The position numbers and the translations under genes were made by a program. A stretch of 7,331 nucleotides of DNA from Firmicutes bacterium UBA3871 (GTDB lineage Bacteria > Bacillota > Clostridia > Peptostreptococcales > Anaerovoracaceae): positions 8,910 to 16,240 of the forward strand of contig DGGP01000088.1 in assembly GCA_002392265.1 (NCBI GenBank), written 5' to 3'. The notes under the pieces were generated by a model, which ran no database searches, was not told the origin of the DNA, and saw only the letters and a program-made list of their open reading frames with translations. This document shows, piece by piece, positions 1 to 4,995 of the stretch; the first letter of the stretch is position 1; every line of letters begins with the position of its first letter.

Positions 1-20
1 CTTTTGGTCGCCCCGTTTTT
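1..20 (+). terminator. Right half of a probable intrinsic terminator, cut by the window edge
   Basis: The window opens with CTTTT, then GGTCGCCCCG, then a run of six T. This is what the loop, right arm and U-tract of a rho-independent terminator look like. The left arm would be CGGGGCGACC just outside the window. The call depends on unseen sequence; if the left arm exists, it ends a plus-strand gene converging on the minus-strand operon at 71-983. Confidence 0.35.
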
Positions 21-70
21 TATGTTTTTGGTTGCAAAATAGATTTTTATTTGTGTAATACCTTACATTT

Positions 71-283
71 TTAGCCCCTTGAACTCCGCATTTCTTCTTC
101 GAATAAAGAAAAAATGTAATTGGGCGATTGCCCGTAAAGCCCCGTTTCATCGTCAGAAAAGGATGCGCCGGTTCCGGAACGGTAAAACTTATCAAGCGCA
201 GTATCCTCATCCAGTTGATACTCTTTCATTATTTTTGATATTATTTCCGGCAAAATTGCCACACGAACCAAACTATGATCCAT
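71..283 (-). CDS. Small DUF3791-like protein, third gene of the DUF3990 operon
   Basis: This is a 70-residue soluble protein with no signal peptide or membrane segment. I start it at the ATG at 283 because AGGGG, lying inside the end of the upstream gene, is correctly spaced for it. A GTG at 292 overlaps the upstream stop codon and is the alternative (73 residues). Its C-terminal half, S43-D-D-E then L-Y-G (49-51) then Y56-I then L60-F-E, follows the same pattern as the first gene of the operon (S-D-x-E, L-H-G, Y-L, F-F-D), so the two look like diverged paralogues on either side of the toxin-like gene. From family knowledge, short DUF3791-type proteins often accompany DUF3990 proteins. An antitoxin or toxin-modulating role is inference. 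The gene starts 5 bases after the upstream stop and should be co-translated with it. Confidence 0.7.
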   Translation of the reverse strand: MDHSLVRVAILPEIISKIMKEYQLDEDTALDKFYRSGTGASFSDDETGLYGQSPNYIFSLFEEEMRSSRG

Positions 284-288
284 AAGAC

Positions 289-786
289 TCACCCCTTAAT
301 AATATAGCTGTCAACAAAAGTTAACGTTTCCAAAGCCCTTTCTGTGCAAAATGCTATTTGATTATTGATTTTCTCAAACTTCAACCTCTCGACAGCGTCT
401 TCCTTCCTCATTATACCTTGCATTACGAACGAGATAGTTTCGCCGACATTGTCATTAGCTATCTTACCTTCAACAATGTCAAATCCATGCCTCCAGTTTA
501 TGTCGCTCCGGCAACGCATGACCATTTCCAACCATTCTATTGAAGGCTCTGGAAAAGAAAGCATTGACAGTGCTTCCGCAGTTCTTTCCCATTCATATAT
601 GTTAACAACTGCATCAAGCTTCACGTTTTTTATTCGTCCTTCAACTTTTGCACGTCGCATAGCCCAGCGTTCCGCCTGTGCTTTAATATCCGTTGTATAA
701 AAACCAAAGCCAAAATCGCGGCCTATTTCCGAACGAATGATACAAGGCGCCTTTATCTCAACGGTAGTTCCGTGGTATAGTATCAT
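289..786 (-). CDS. DUF3990 family protein, probable ADP-ribosyltransferase-fold toxin
   Basis: This 165-residue protein is recognised as DUF3990, whose fold I place with ADP-ribosyltransferases. The N-terminus LYHGT puts His5 where ART enzymes of the H-Y-E type hold NAD. D24-F-G-x-G-F-Y30-T-T resembles the tyrosine motif that follows. Near the C-terminus, Q143-I-x-F-x-T-E149 supplies a plausible catalytic glutamate. The usual DUF3990 ending (TERAL...FVDSY) is present, so the gene looks full length and intact. The start codon overlaps the upstream stop by four bases (ATGA, 783-786), so translation is coupled to the first small gene. By analogy with other ART toxins it may modify a cytoplasmic macromolecule using NAD; the target is unknown. 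The family call is firm, while toxicity and ART activity are inferred from motifs and context. Confidence 0.82.
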   Translation of the reverse strand: MILYHGTTVEIKAPCIIRSEIGRDFGFGFYTTDIKAQAERWAMRRAKVEGRIKNVKLDAVVNIYEWERTAEALSMLSFPEPSIEWLEMVMRCRSDINWRHGFDIVEGKIANDNVGETISFVMQGIMRKEDAVERLKFEKINNQIAFCTERALETLTFVDSYIIKG

Positions 787-983
787 GCCGCACCGCCTTT
801 CAAGTAATTATCGAAAAACTGCATCAAATATTCCTCTCCCATTCCGTGAAGATCCTCATAATCGCTGCTAAGCATTTCAAGGAGATGCTCGCGCACAAAG
901 ATATCATAAACTTCATTGCTGGGTTTCCCTGTATGTTTTGCATAATTTTCTATACAAAATGCCTTAAATGATAGCTTACTCAT
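783..983 (-). CDS. DUF3791 family small protein, probable antitoxin partner of the DUF3990 protein
   Basis: This is a 66-residue cytoplasmic protein. F6-x-x-F-C-I-E-N (6-13), E24-V-Y (24-26), S40-D-Y-E-D-L-H-G (40-47) and E51-Y-L (51-53) match my recollection of DUF3791. It is the first gene of the operon. A GGAGG ribosome binding site (991-995, read on the minus strand) sits about 7 bases before the ATG at 983, and a sigma-A-like promoter lies 30-60 bases upstream. The stop overlaps the start of the DUF3990 gene by four bases. An upstream small gene translationally coupled to a toxin-like gene is the standard type II toxin-antitoxin layout. The antitoxin role is inference: no DNA-binding helix-turn-helix is obvious, so autoregulation may need another factor. 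Confidence 0.75.
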   Translation of the reverse strand: MSKLSFKAFCIENYAKHTGKPSNEVYDIFVREHLLEMLSSDYEDLHGMGEEYLMQFFDNYLKGGAA

Positions 984-1014
984 AATAAATCCTCCGCATA
1001 CTTTACCTGCTTTC

Positions 1015-1043
1015 AGTCTAACACAAAGGGTGAAGGCTTACAA
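1015..1043 (-). promoter_or_regulatory. Candidate promoter of the DUF3791-DUF3990 operon
   Basis: Reading the minus strand, TTGTAA (1038-1043) is followed after 17 bases by TAGACT (1015-1020). TG one base before the -10 gives an extended -10 element. It lies about 30 bases upstream of the first start codon. Confidence 0.5.
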
Positions 1044-1054
1044 GATTTTAGGGG

Positions 1055-1067
1055 AATATGCCATATT
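1055..1067. promoter_or_regulatory. AATATG-N-CATATT palindrome upstream of the promoter
   Basis: Perfect 6-bp inverted repeat with a one-base centre, 12 bases upstream of the -35 box of the DUF3791-DUF3990 operon. It could be an operator for autoregulation. The short AT-rich arms could also arise by chance. Confidence 0.25.
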
Positions 1068-1077
1068 AAATATTTCT

Positions 1078-1135
1078 CACAATTTGGCACACACTACTTT
1101 TCGAGCAAGCCTTCGGCCCTAGGCATTGCAACGCT
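1078..1135 (+). repeat. Dispersed direct repeat, copy 1
   Basis: The segment runs from CACAATTTGGCACACACTAC to GCATTGCAACGCT. It matches copy 2 (4068-4126) almost base for base, differing by one A in the AAATTT run and four substitutions. Inside it, GCAAGCCT pairs with AGGCATTGC to form a hairpin with one unpaired A; copy 2 keeps a shorter form of the same stem and the same unpaired A. Unlike copies 2 and 3, this copy lacks the terminator stem on its left. Its right side, at GGAGGC, leads directly into the truncated S-layer ORF. Confidence 0.85.
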
Positions 1136-1173
1136 GAGGGGACACATTAGACGGAGGCCGTACAGCAAGCGAA

Positions 1174-3297
1174 GTGGCAAAAAACCACATTTTACGCGAA
1201 TCCTACGCCTTCCCATTTCCTAACCAGACTATCACAGTTAACGAAGCAATGACAATGGTTTGCAGAGCAATTGGTTACACTGCACAGGCTAAAGAACTCG
1301 TTGGTTCATGGCCAGCAAACTACATTGCACTGGCTCAGAATCTCGACCTCTATGATGACGTAGTTGCTGCTGGCACTGTTGACAGAGCTTCTGCTGCTCA
1401 GATTGTTTACAATGCGCTGACTTGCACACTCAAGTACATCAACGCAGATGGCGATACAGTTAGCCAGACAGGCAATCCGAACATGCTTAAAATGCTTGGT
1501 GGTGTAGAGTATAACAATGGCAATCCATTTGTACTCACTACAAGTGAAGCAGAAAAGGCGCTTATCAATGTAAGGGAAGATATTGGTCAGTGGGTAACTG
1601 CGTTTGCAGATAAGGATACAGATGAAATCCTTGCTGTTGAAGTTCTTTCGACAACTATTGAAGGAACCTTTGAAGCTCCTTCTACATTCTCAACAGATGA
1701 TGTTGACTACATCATTAAGAACGTAGACTCAACAGGCACTCTTACTGGTTGGGGACATACTGAAGGCAACACGCTGATTGCGCCATGCTTGGTTGAAAAT
1801 GGTAACTGTGCAACCGCAACTACTTCTGGCGGTGGTCTTGTTGATGGAGAAGATTACACTCTCGCTGTAAAGATTAGTGGTAAGACAATCACCGATATCT
1901 ATTCCGTATTTAACCTTGATGTAGCTGATATGTTCCAGTTCGAAGATGGTGATCTCGATATGGATAAGGCAAAGCTCAATGGAATTGAATTCGCGACAGA
2001 CAAGAATGGTGATATCGACGCTTCTTCTTTCACACTTGTTGGTGTAACTTCACTTGACAAGATCGCAGAAAACAATGTAGTTGAAATCTATACCGATAAT
2101 GGTCTCACAACAGGCACAATAATTAAAGTTGCAGTAGGTACAAAGACTGTTACCGGAACTTGTGAAGAAGTTAAAATGAAGGCCGATGGCGTAACTCCTT
2201 CTAAGTACGTAATCGATGGCACTAAATATGCTTCTATTAACGAAACTCCTGCCGTAGGAGATGAAGGTACTGCTTACCTCAATTATGATGGCGATATTGC
2301 ATACTGGGAAGTAAATGATGCTACTGCGGATAACTATGGCGTGCTTATCGGTTATGAGGATAGCTCTAAGTTTGGTGAAAACACAACATCTGTAAAGCTC
2401 GTAACAAAAGACGGTAAGACTTCTGTATATGATTGCACTTCCACAGCAAAGATTACTGATGAAACTGCAGGTGGAACAGCAGCGACACTTTCTGCTGTAG
2501 GATTTGTTGGAAACATCGTAAAATATGGTCTTAATTCAAAGGGAGACCAGATTACAAAGATTCAGAAGATTACTAATGGCGCAGTATCAGGTACAGTTGC
2601 TAAGTCAAAGACTAACATCGGTGGCACAGCTGTTGCATCAAGCGTTCTTGTTTTCATGAATGACGGTGGCGATTGGTCAATTATTGACTTCAAGTCAGTT
2701 GATGATTCTTATGTTTTCACTGGTGCTAATAAGGTTGCAACAGATAAAAAAGGCAAGATTGCTGCATTCACAATTACTAAGGCAGACGCATTAGGTGACG
2801 AAACCTCATATGGATTCATCACAGGCGTTTCTTCCAAAACAAACAGTGATGGTAACAGCCAGCCATATATTACAGGCTTTGTTGATGGCAAGGAATTCAA
2901 AGGCTTTGTTGATGACTCAGTTTTAGCAACAGATATCGTTAAGTCCGGCAAGGGTGCTACAAGCCTCTACATCATTAAAGTAGATACTGAAGGAACTGTA
3001 ATCGGAGTAACAAGATCTGCAACTACAACAACTGTTGTAGCTGTTGATGGCGCCGCATTAAACGAAACTGTAAAGTCTGTTGATAAGACAAACAAAGAAA
3101 TCGAGTGCGTTGGCGGTACAACATTTGCACTTACAGATGATGTTGTTGTTTACTTCTATGACAAGAATGATGGATACAAGCTCTCCAGTGTAAATGATAT
3201 TAAGAGAGATAATACAATCGAATTCATTCAGACTGACAACAGATCTACAGATGATGTAAGGTATAACCTTTGGGATATCGTAGTATTCTGGAAGTAA
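1174..3297 (+). CDS. S-layer/SLH-domain surface protein lacking its N-terminal export and first SLH region
   Basis: The ORF has 707 codons. Residues 16-35 (PNQTITVNEAMTMVCRAIGY) are the C-terminal half of one SLH repeat. Residues 42-82, with W46-P-A-N-Y-I, LAQNLDL and S73-A-A-Q-I-V-Y-N-A-L, form a following SLH-like unit. SLH repeats normally bind secondary cell-wall polymer and follow a signal peptide; here neither a signal peptide nor the start of the first SLH repeat exists. The remaining 600 or so residues are Gly/Thr/Asp/Lys-rich, cysteine-poor and beta-rich in character, as in S-layer bodies, ending NLWDIVVFWK. The GTG at 1174 is only the first start codon in an ORF open from 1138. GGAGG at 1153-1157 is too far away to serve it, and no promoter is visible. 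Residues 1-14 do not resemble SLH and probably come from flanking repeat DNA. The long uninterrupted frame argues for recent truncation or a maintained silent cassette. Expression and export as it stands are unlikely. Confidence 0.8.
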   Translation: MAKNHILRESYAFPFPNQTITVNEAMTMVCRAIGYTAQAKELVGSWPANYIALAQNLDLYDDVVAAGTVDRASAAQIVYNALTCTLKYINADGDTVSQTGNPNMLKMLGGVEYNNGNPFVLTTSEAEKALINVREDIGQWVTAFADKDTDEILAVEVLSTTIEGTFEAPSTFSTDDVDYIIKNVDSTGTLTGWGHTEGNTLIAPCLVENGNCATATTSGGGLVDGEDYTLAVKISGKTITDIYSVFNLDVADMFQFEDGDLDMDKAKLNGIEFATDKNGDIDASSFTLVGVTSLDKIAENNVVEIYTDNGLTTGTIIKVAVGTKTVTGTCEEVKMKADGVTPSKYVIDGTKYASINETPAVGDEGTAYLNYDGDIAYWEVNDATADNYGVLIGYEDSSKFGENTTSVKLVTKDGKTSVYDCTSTAKITDETAGGTAATLSAVGFVGNIVKYGLNSKGDQITKIQKITNGAVSGTVAKSKTNIGGTAVASSVLVFMNDGGDWSIIDFKSVDDSYVFTGANKVATDKKGKIAAFTITKADALGDETSYGFITGVSSKTNSDGNSQPYITGFVDGKEFKGFVDDSVLATDIVKSGKGATSLYIIKVDTEGTVIGVTRSATTTTVVAVDGAALNETVKSVDKTNKEIECVGGTTFALTDDVVVYFYDKNDGYKLSSVNDIKRDNTIEFIQTDNRSTDDVRYNLWDIVVFWK

Positions 3298-3334
3298 TCT
3301 AAACTAATTAAAACTAAAGAATCTCAAGATTCTG

Positions 3335-3366
3335 CGGGAGTGGTCATTTGACCACTCCCGTTTTAT
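3335..3366 (+). terminator. Strong intrinsic terminator of the S-layer ORF
   Basis: CGGGAGTGGTCA and TGACCACTCCCG form a perfect 12-base inverted repeat with only TT between (practically an 11-bp stem and 4-base loop), followed by TTTTAT. It begins 38 bases after the S-layer stop codon and isolates the downstream antitoxin-toxin operon. A smaller palindrome, GAATCT-CA-AGATTC, lies just before it at 3319-3332. Confidence 0.92.
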
Positions 3367-3386
3367 ATGGCTAACACATTGTAACT

Positions 3387-3426
3387 TCTTGGAATTTGTG
3401 ATAGTATAAAATAAAGAATTTCAAGA
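3387..3426. promoter_or_regulatory. Candidate operator dyad around the -10 region of the RelB/YafQ operon
   Basis: TCTTGGAATT (3387-3396) and AATTTCAAGA (3417-3426) are inverted repeats matching at 9 of 10 positions, separated by 20 bases that contain TATAAAAT (3405-3412), a good -10 candidate. No convincing -35 box sits at 17 bases; TTGTAA at 3379 is 20 bases away. The second arm abuts the ribosome binding site AGGAGG (3426-3431). A dyad over the promoter fits autorepression by the antitoxin-toxin complex, which is known for RelB/DinJ systems; binding here is inferred. Confidence 0.45.
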
Positions 3427-3439
3427 GGAGGATTCAAAA

Positions 3440-3649
3440 ATGAGTATGCGAGAAACTGCGGTTAACATTGTAAACCTGATGAGCGACGAACAGCTTGCAG
3501 GCTTTATTTGCTTGTTTAAAGAAATGGTTTCAGATATTCCAAACGAAGAGACGCTTGCGGCTATGGAAGAAGCTGAGTCATTGCTTAAAGACCCTAATGC
3601 TACAAAGTTTTCCTCCGTCGAAGACTTGTTTGCGGAGCTTATGTCATGA
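3440..3649 (+). CDS. RelB/DinJ-like antitoxin, partner of the YafQ-type toxin
   Basis: This is a 69-residue acidic protein. The C-terminal half, I34-P-N-E-E-T-L-x-A-M-E-E-A-E then F56-S-S-V-E-D-L-F-A-E-L, is the typical toxin-wrapping tail of RelB/DinJ antitoxins (compare IPNEET...AMEEAE...DLFAEL). The N-terminal half is helical and would carry dimerisation or DNA binding, but it is not a clear ribbon-helix-helix match. AGGAGG at 3426-3431 sets the start at 3440, 8 bases downstream; a second ATG at 3446 is less well placed. The stop overlaps the toxin start by four bases (ATGA, 3646-3649), as is usual in these operons. The gene is intact although its toxin is frameshifted. A free antitoxin could persist as a regulator or protect against toxins of the same type elsewhere; that is inference. 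Confidence 0.8.
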   Translation: MSMRETAVNIVNLMSDEQLAGFICLFKEMVSDIPNEETLAAMEEAESLLKDPNATKFSSVEDLFAELMS

Positions 3650-3926
3650 AGTATACGATTGAACGCACTTCTCAATTTAAGAAAGATTTTAAGCCGCAGA
3701 AAAACAAGGTTTGGATATAGAAGAACTTAAGCTTGTTGTTAAAATGCTTGCAAACGGAGAAACTTTGCCCAAAGAGTATCGAGACCATGAGCTTAAAGGT
3801 ACTTATAGCGGTCACAGAGAATGCCATATTGAGCCGGATTGGTTGCTAATATACAAGATTAGCGAACAGGTTTTAGTGTTGTCTTTGGTGAGGACGGGCT
3901 CCCACAGCAAACTGTTCAGAAAGTAG
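3646..3926 (+). pseudogene. yafQ-like: YafQ-type mRNA interferase toxin, disrupted by one frameshift
   Basis: Frame one, from the ATG at 3646, reads MKYTIERTSQFKKDFK and then runs off to a stop at 3718-3720. The adjacent frame, open after 3692, continues AEKQGLDIEELKLVV and ends at 3926. Joining them near 3694 gives a normal YafQ of about 93 residues; one missing base at 3693-3696 explains the break. The residues used by E. coli YafQ for RNA cleavage appear present in the second part: His in YRDH, His-x-Glu-Pro-Asp in CHIEPDW, and the final His in RTGSHSKLF. YafQ cleaves mRNA on the ribosome and is neutralised by DinJ. As written the gene should yield no active toxin, unless the frameshift is a sequencing error or is bypassed: GAAAAAC at 3699-3705 is a weak candidate slip site whose -1 shift would restore the frame. 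Confidence 0.82.
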
Positions 3927-4023
3927 ATTACGCATGAAATGTGAACAATGATGCAGTAATTGATTGTTGTAGCCTTTACAAAAGCAGTATAGTATATCCC
4001 AAAAGGTAAGAGGATAATAAAAG

Positions 4024-4053
4024 AACGACCGATGATGAGGTCGTTTTGTTTTT
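4024..4053 (+). terminator. Intrinsic terminator at the left end of repeat copy 2
   Basis: AACGACC (4024-4030) pairs with GGTCGTT (4039-4045) around the loop GATGATGA, followed by TTGTTTTT. It would end the RelB/YafQ transcript. The same stem with a different loop recurs at 7264-7285 after the YoeB gene. Confidence 0.8.
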
Positions 4054-4126
4054 ATACTATATTGCAGCACAAATTTGGCACACACTACTTTTCGCGCAAG
4101 CCTTCGACCCCAAGCATTGCAACGCT
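4024..4126 (+). repeat. Dispersed direct repeat, copy 2 (longest complete copy)
   Basis: It has three parts in order: the terminator stem; a stretch from TTTTATACTATATTG to TTTGGCACACACTACTTT; and the section shared with copy 1, ending GCATTGCAACGCT at 4126. Positions 4041-4091 match 7281-7331 with a single difference (C versus A at 4065/7305). GCAAGC and GCATTGC pair with one unpaired A around a C-rich loop, as in copy 1. A minus-strand open frame across it is conserved only because the DNA is, and is not called as a gene. Confidence 0.88.
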
Positions 4127-4220
4127 CCGGAGGCATATTCTTTTGATTCTAACAGTTCTTATTGTCTAATGACGCTTTGCCTTTTACGATTACAACGTAG
4201 TGCTCAGCGCATGTAAATAT

Positions 4221-4252
4221 AAAAATCAAGGGTGGTCACAATCGACCACCCT
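4221..4252 (-). terminator. Intrinsic terminator of the DUF4258/zinc-finger antitoxin operon
   Basis: On the minus strand, AGGGTGGTC and GACCACCCT (4229-4252) form a 9-bp stem with a 6-base loop, followed by TTGATTTTTAT. It begins 14 bases beyond the antitoxin stop codon. Confidence 0.85.
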
Positions 4253-4265
4253 ATACTATCATGCT

Positions 4266-4496
4266 TTATGCTGCCTCTGTGTAATTCATAATAAATATTT
4301 TGCTGGCAACCGCTTGGGCAGCCTTAAGGATTTCGTCAATTCTTTCCATAACGGAAGTGGAATACACCACCTCTCCGCATTGCGTACACTTAAGGCAAGG
4401 AACATTCTCAATAATGACATACCCATTTGGTAGCTGCGCAAAATATGTGTTTGTGCTTGCTACCATTGAATCGGCTTTACAAAGTAAGCATTTCAT
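4266..4496 (-). CDS. YgiT-type zinc-finger (MqsA-like) antitoxin
   Basis: This is a 76-residue protein with C3-x-x-C6 at the N-terminus and C37-x-x-C40-G-E after an N-V-P motif (31-33). This is the two-knuckle zinc-binding domain of YgiT/MqsA antitoxins; an extra cysteine, C34, lies between. The rest, ERIDEILKAAQAV, is a helix followed by a short tail. The protein is little more than half the length of E. coli MqsA and lacks its C-terminal Xre-type helix-turn-helix, as in many short Firmicute YgiT-type proteins. Its ATG overlaps the stop of the DUF4258 gene by four bases (4493-4496), and a G-rich binding site GGGGGG lies about 7 bases upstream. The toxin-first order is that of mqsRA. It probably binds and blocks the DUF4258 protein; DNA binding by so short a form is uncertain. 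Confidence 0.82.
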   Translation of the reverse strand: MKCLLCKADSMVASTNTYFAQLPNGYVIIENVPCLKCTQCGEVVYSTSVMERIDEILKAAQAVASKIFIMNYTEAA

Positions 4497-4813
4497 TTAG
4501 TTGCCCCCCTTCTTGTTTTAAAATCTTGTTCCCACTTATCATGACTAGGGATATATGCCGTGATGATTCTACTTGCACTCCCCTCATCACTCATACAAAT
4601 GTGTAACCTTCGACCATTTTCATCCTTTCCTAGGATTAAACAACTAGGAAAAGGGAAGTCTTCCGTATACTGCTCTATGATCTCGCCGTCCATCACGGCT
4701 AATCGAATGTCGAGAGAAGTTATACCCCTTTGCCTGCAGCTTTCTGCGGCATGTGCTGTTATAAAAACACGATCGTTTTTGTAATACTGCCACAACTTCT
4801 CAATACTTATCAA
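4493..4813 (-). CDS. DUF4258 domain protein, probable RelE-fold toxin, TTG start
   Basis: This 106-residue protein is recognised as DUF4258 from H21 in a FITAHAAESCRQRGI context, D35-I/V-x-x-A-V-x-x-G-E-I-I-E-Q-Y (35-49), P54-F-P-S-C-L-I-L-G (54-62), L70-H-I (70-72), and T85-A-Y-x-P then K93-W-E-x-D-F-K-T-R (93-101). I choose TTG at 4811-4813 as the start: GGAGG lies 6 bases before it, and the protein then begins MISIEKL, as DUF4258 proteins usually do. The longer reading from 4876 adds 21 residues that run through an 18-bp operator-like palindrome. DUF4258 proteins are often paired with YgiT-type antitoxins, as here, and are thought to belong to the RelE/MqsR/BrnT group of ribonuclease toxins. 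The enzymatic role is inferred from that family context. The gene is intact. Confidence 0.8.
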   Translation of the reverse strand: MISIEKLWQYYKNDRVFITAHAAESCRQRGITSLDIRLAVMDGEIIEQYTEDFPFPSCLILGKDENGRRLHICMSDEGSASRIITAYIPSHDKWEQDFKTRRGATK

Positions 4814-4830
4814 AGAAAACCTCCATTTAC

Positions 4831-4848
4831 ACATACGAATGCGTATGT
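4831..4848. promoter_or_regulatory. 18-bp palindrome, candidate operator of the DUF4258/antitoxin operon
   Basis: ACATACG and CGTATGT are perfect 7-base inverted arms around AATG. The palindrome lies between the promoter and the ribosome binding site of the DUF4258 gene, where a bound repressor would block the operon. It would fall inside the coding sequence if the longer start were used, which is a further reason for the TTG start. Confidence 0.6.
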
Positions 4849-4864
4849 CAGTTTGCAATATTAT

Positions 4865-4892
4865 CTTATAATTCATACTAACATAAAAACAA
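4865..4892 (-). promoter_or_regulatory. Candidate promoter of the DUF4258/antitoxin operon
   Basis: On the minus strand TTGTTT (4887-4892) precedes TATAAG (4865-4870) by 16 bases. A second overlapping -10 candidate, GATAAT, lies just downstream. The 18-bp palindrome begins about 17 bases further on. Confidence 0.5.
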
Positions 4893-4919
4893 GTTAGTTA
4901 CAACAGATTAACTTTTTTA

Positions 4920-4948
4920 TTGACTGCTTTTTATCGCAATGATTTAAA
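4920..4948 (+). promoter_or_regulatory. Orphan plus-strand promoter-like sequence
   Basis: TTGACT (4920-4925) and TTTAAA (4943-4948) are 17 bases apart with TG before the -10. Nothing codes downstream on this strand; it would make RNA antisense to the S-layer remnant and the ATPase gene. AT-rich chance occurrence is possible. Confidence 0.2.
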
Positions 4949-4965
4949 AGATATAATTAAGAATT

Positions 4966-4992
4966 GGTTTAGATGTAATTATCTAAGAAACC
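4966..4992 (-). terminator. Weak hairpin downstream of the S-layer remnant
   Basis: GGTTTAGAT pairs with ATCTAAGAAACC with a short bulge. It sits a few bases beyond the remnant's stop codon and may be the decayed terminator used by it or by the ATPase gene. The tail is not T-rich enough for confidence. Confidence 0.25.
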
Positions 4993-4995
4993 TGA

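Larger units (their letters stand above)
3927..4265. other. Gene-free interval between two toxin-antitoxin modules
   Basis: The interval holds the YafQ-side terminator, repeat copy 2 and the minus-strand terminator of the zinc-finger antitoxin. The stretches 3927-4020 and 4127-4220 show no coding pattern or structure that I can support. Confidence 0.7.

Noticed and set aside
79..285. Plus-strand ORF of 68 codons
   Set aside because: It is antisense to the DUF3791-like gene, which has a ribosome binding site, coupling and family pattern; this frame has none.
365..700. Plus-strand ORFs inside the DUF3990 gene
   Set aside because: Shadows of the minus-strand coding sequence, with no start signals.
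1078..1135. The dispersed repeat as a classical integron attC site
   Set aside because: It folds into an imperfect hairpin with an unpaired base and separates gene blocks, but I find no RYYYAAC/GTTRRRY core pair. The blocks are about 3 kb, multi-gene and in mixed orientation, unlike normal cassettes.
2709..2951. Minus-strand ORF of 80 codons inside the S-layer ORF
   Set aside because: Shadow frame in a long, well-supported plus-strand coding sequence.
3421..3675. Minus-strand ORF opposite the antitoxin
   Set aside because: Antisense shadow of a gene with an AGGAGG site and a recognisable family.
3694..3705. Programmed frameshift as the default explanation for YafQ
   Set aside because: The slip site is imperfect (G AAA AAC), no clear downstream stimulator was seen, and YafQ genes are not known to need shifting. 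A simple one-base deletion or read error is more likely.
3873..4136. Minus-strand ORF of 87 codons across repeat copy 2 (similar one at 7131-7325)
   Set aside because: The shared residues are explained by the DNA repeat itself. The frames overlap the YafQ and YoeB genes antisense, and no ribosome binding site or family match is seen.
4200..4433. Plus-strand ORFs at 4200-4500 and 4560-4784
   Set aside because: Antisense to the zinc-finger antitoxin and DUF4258 genes, whose motifs are clear; one would also read through the terminator hairpin.
4814..4876. Upstream ATG (4876) as the DUF4258 start
   Set aside because: No ribosome binding site; the extension covers the promoter-proximal palindrome and does not resemble the family N-terminus.
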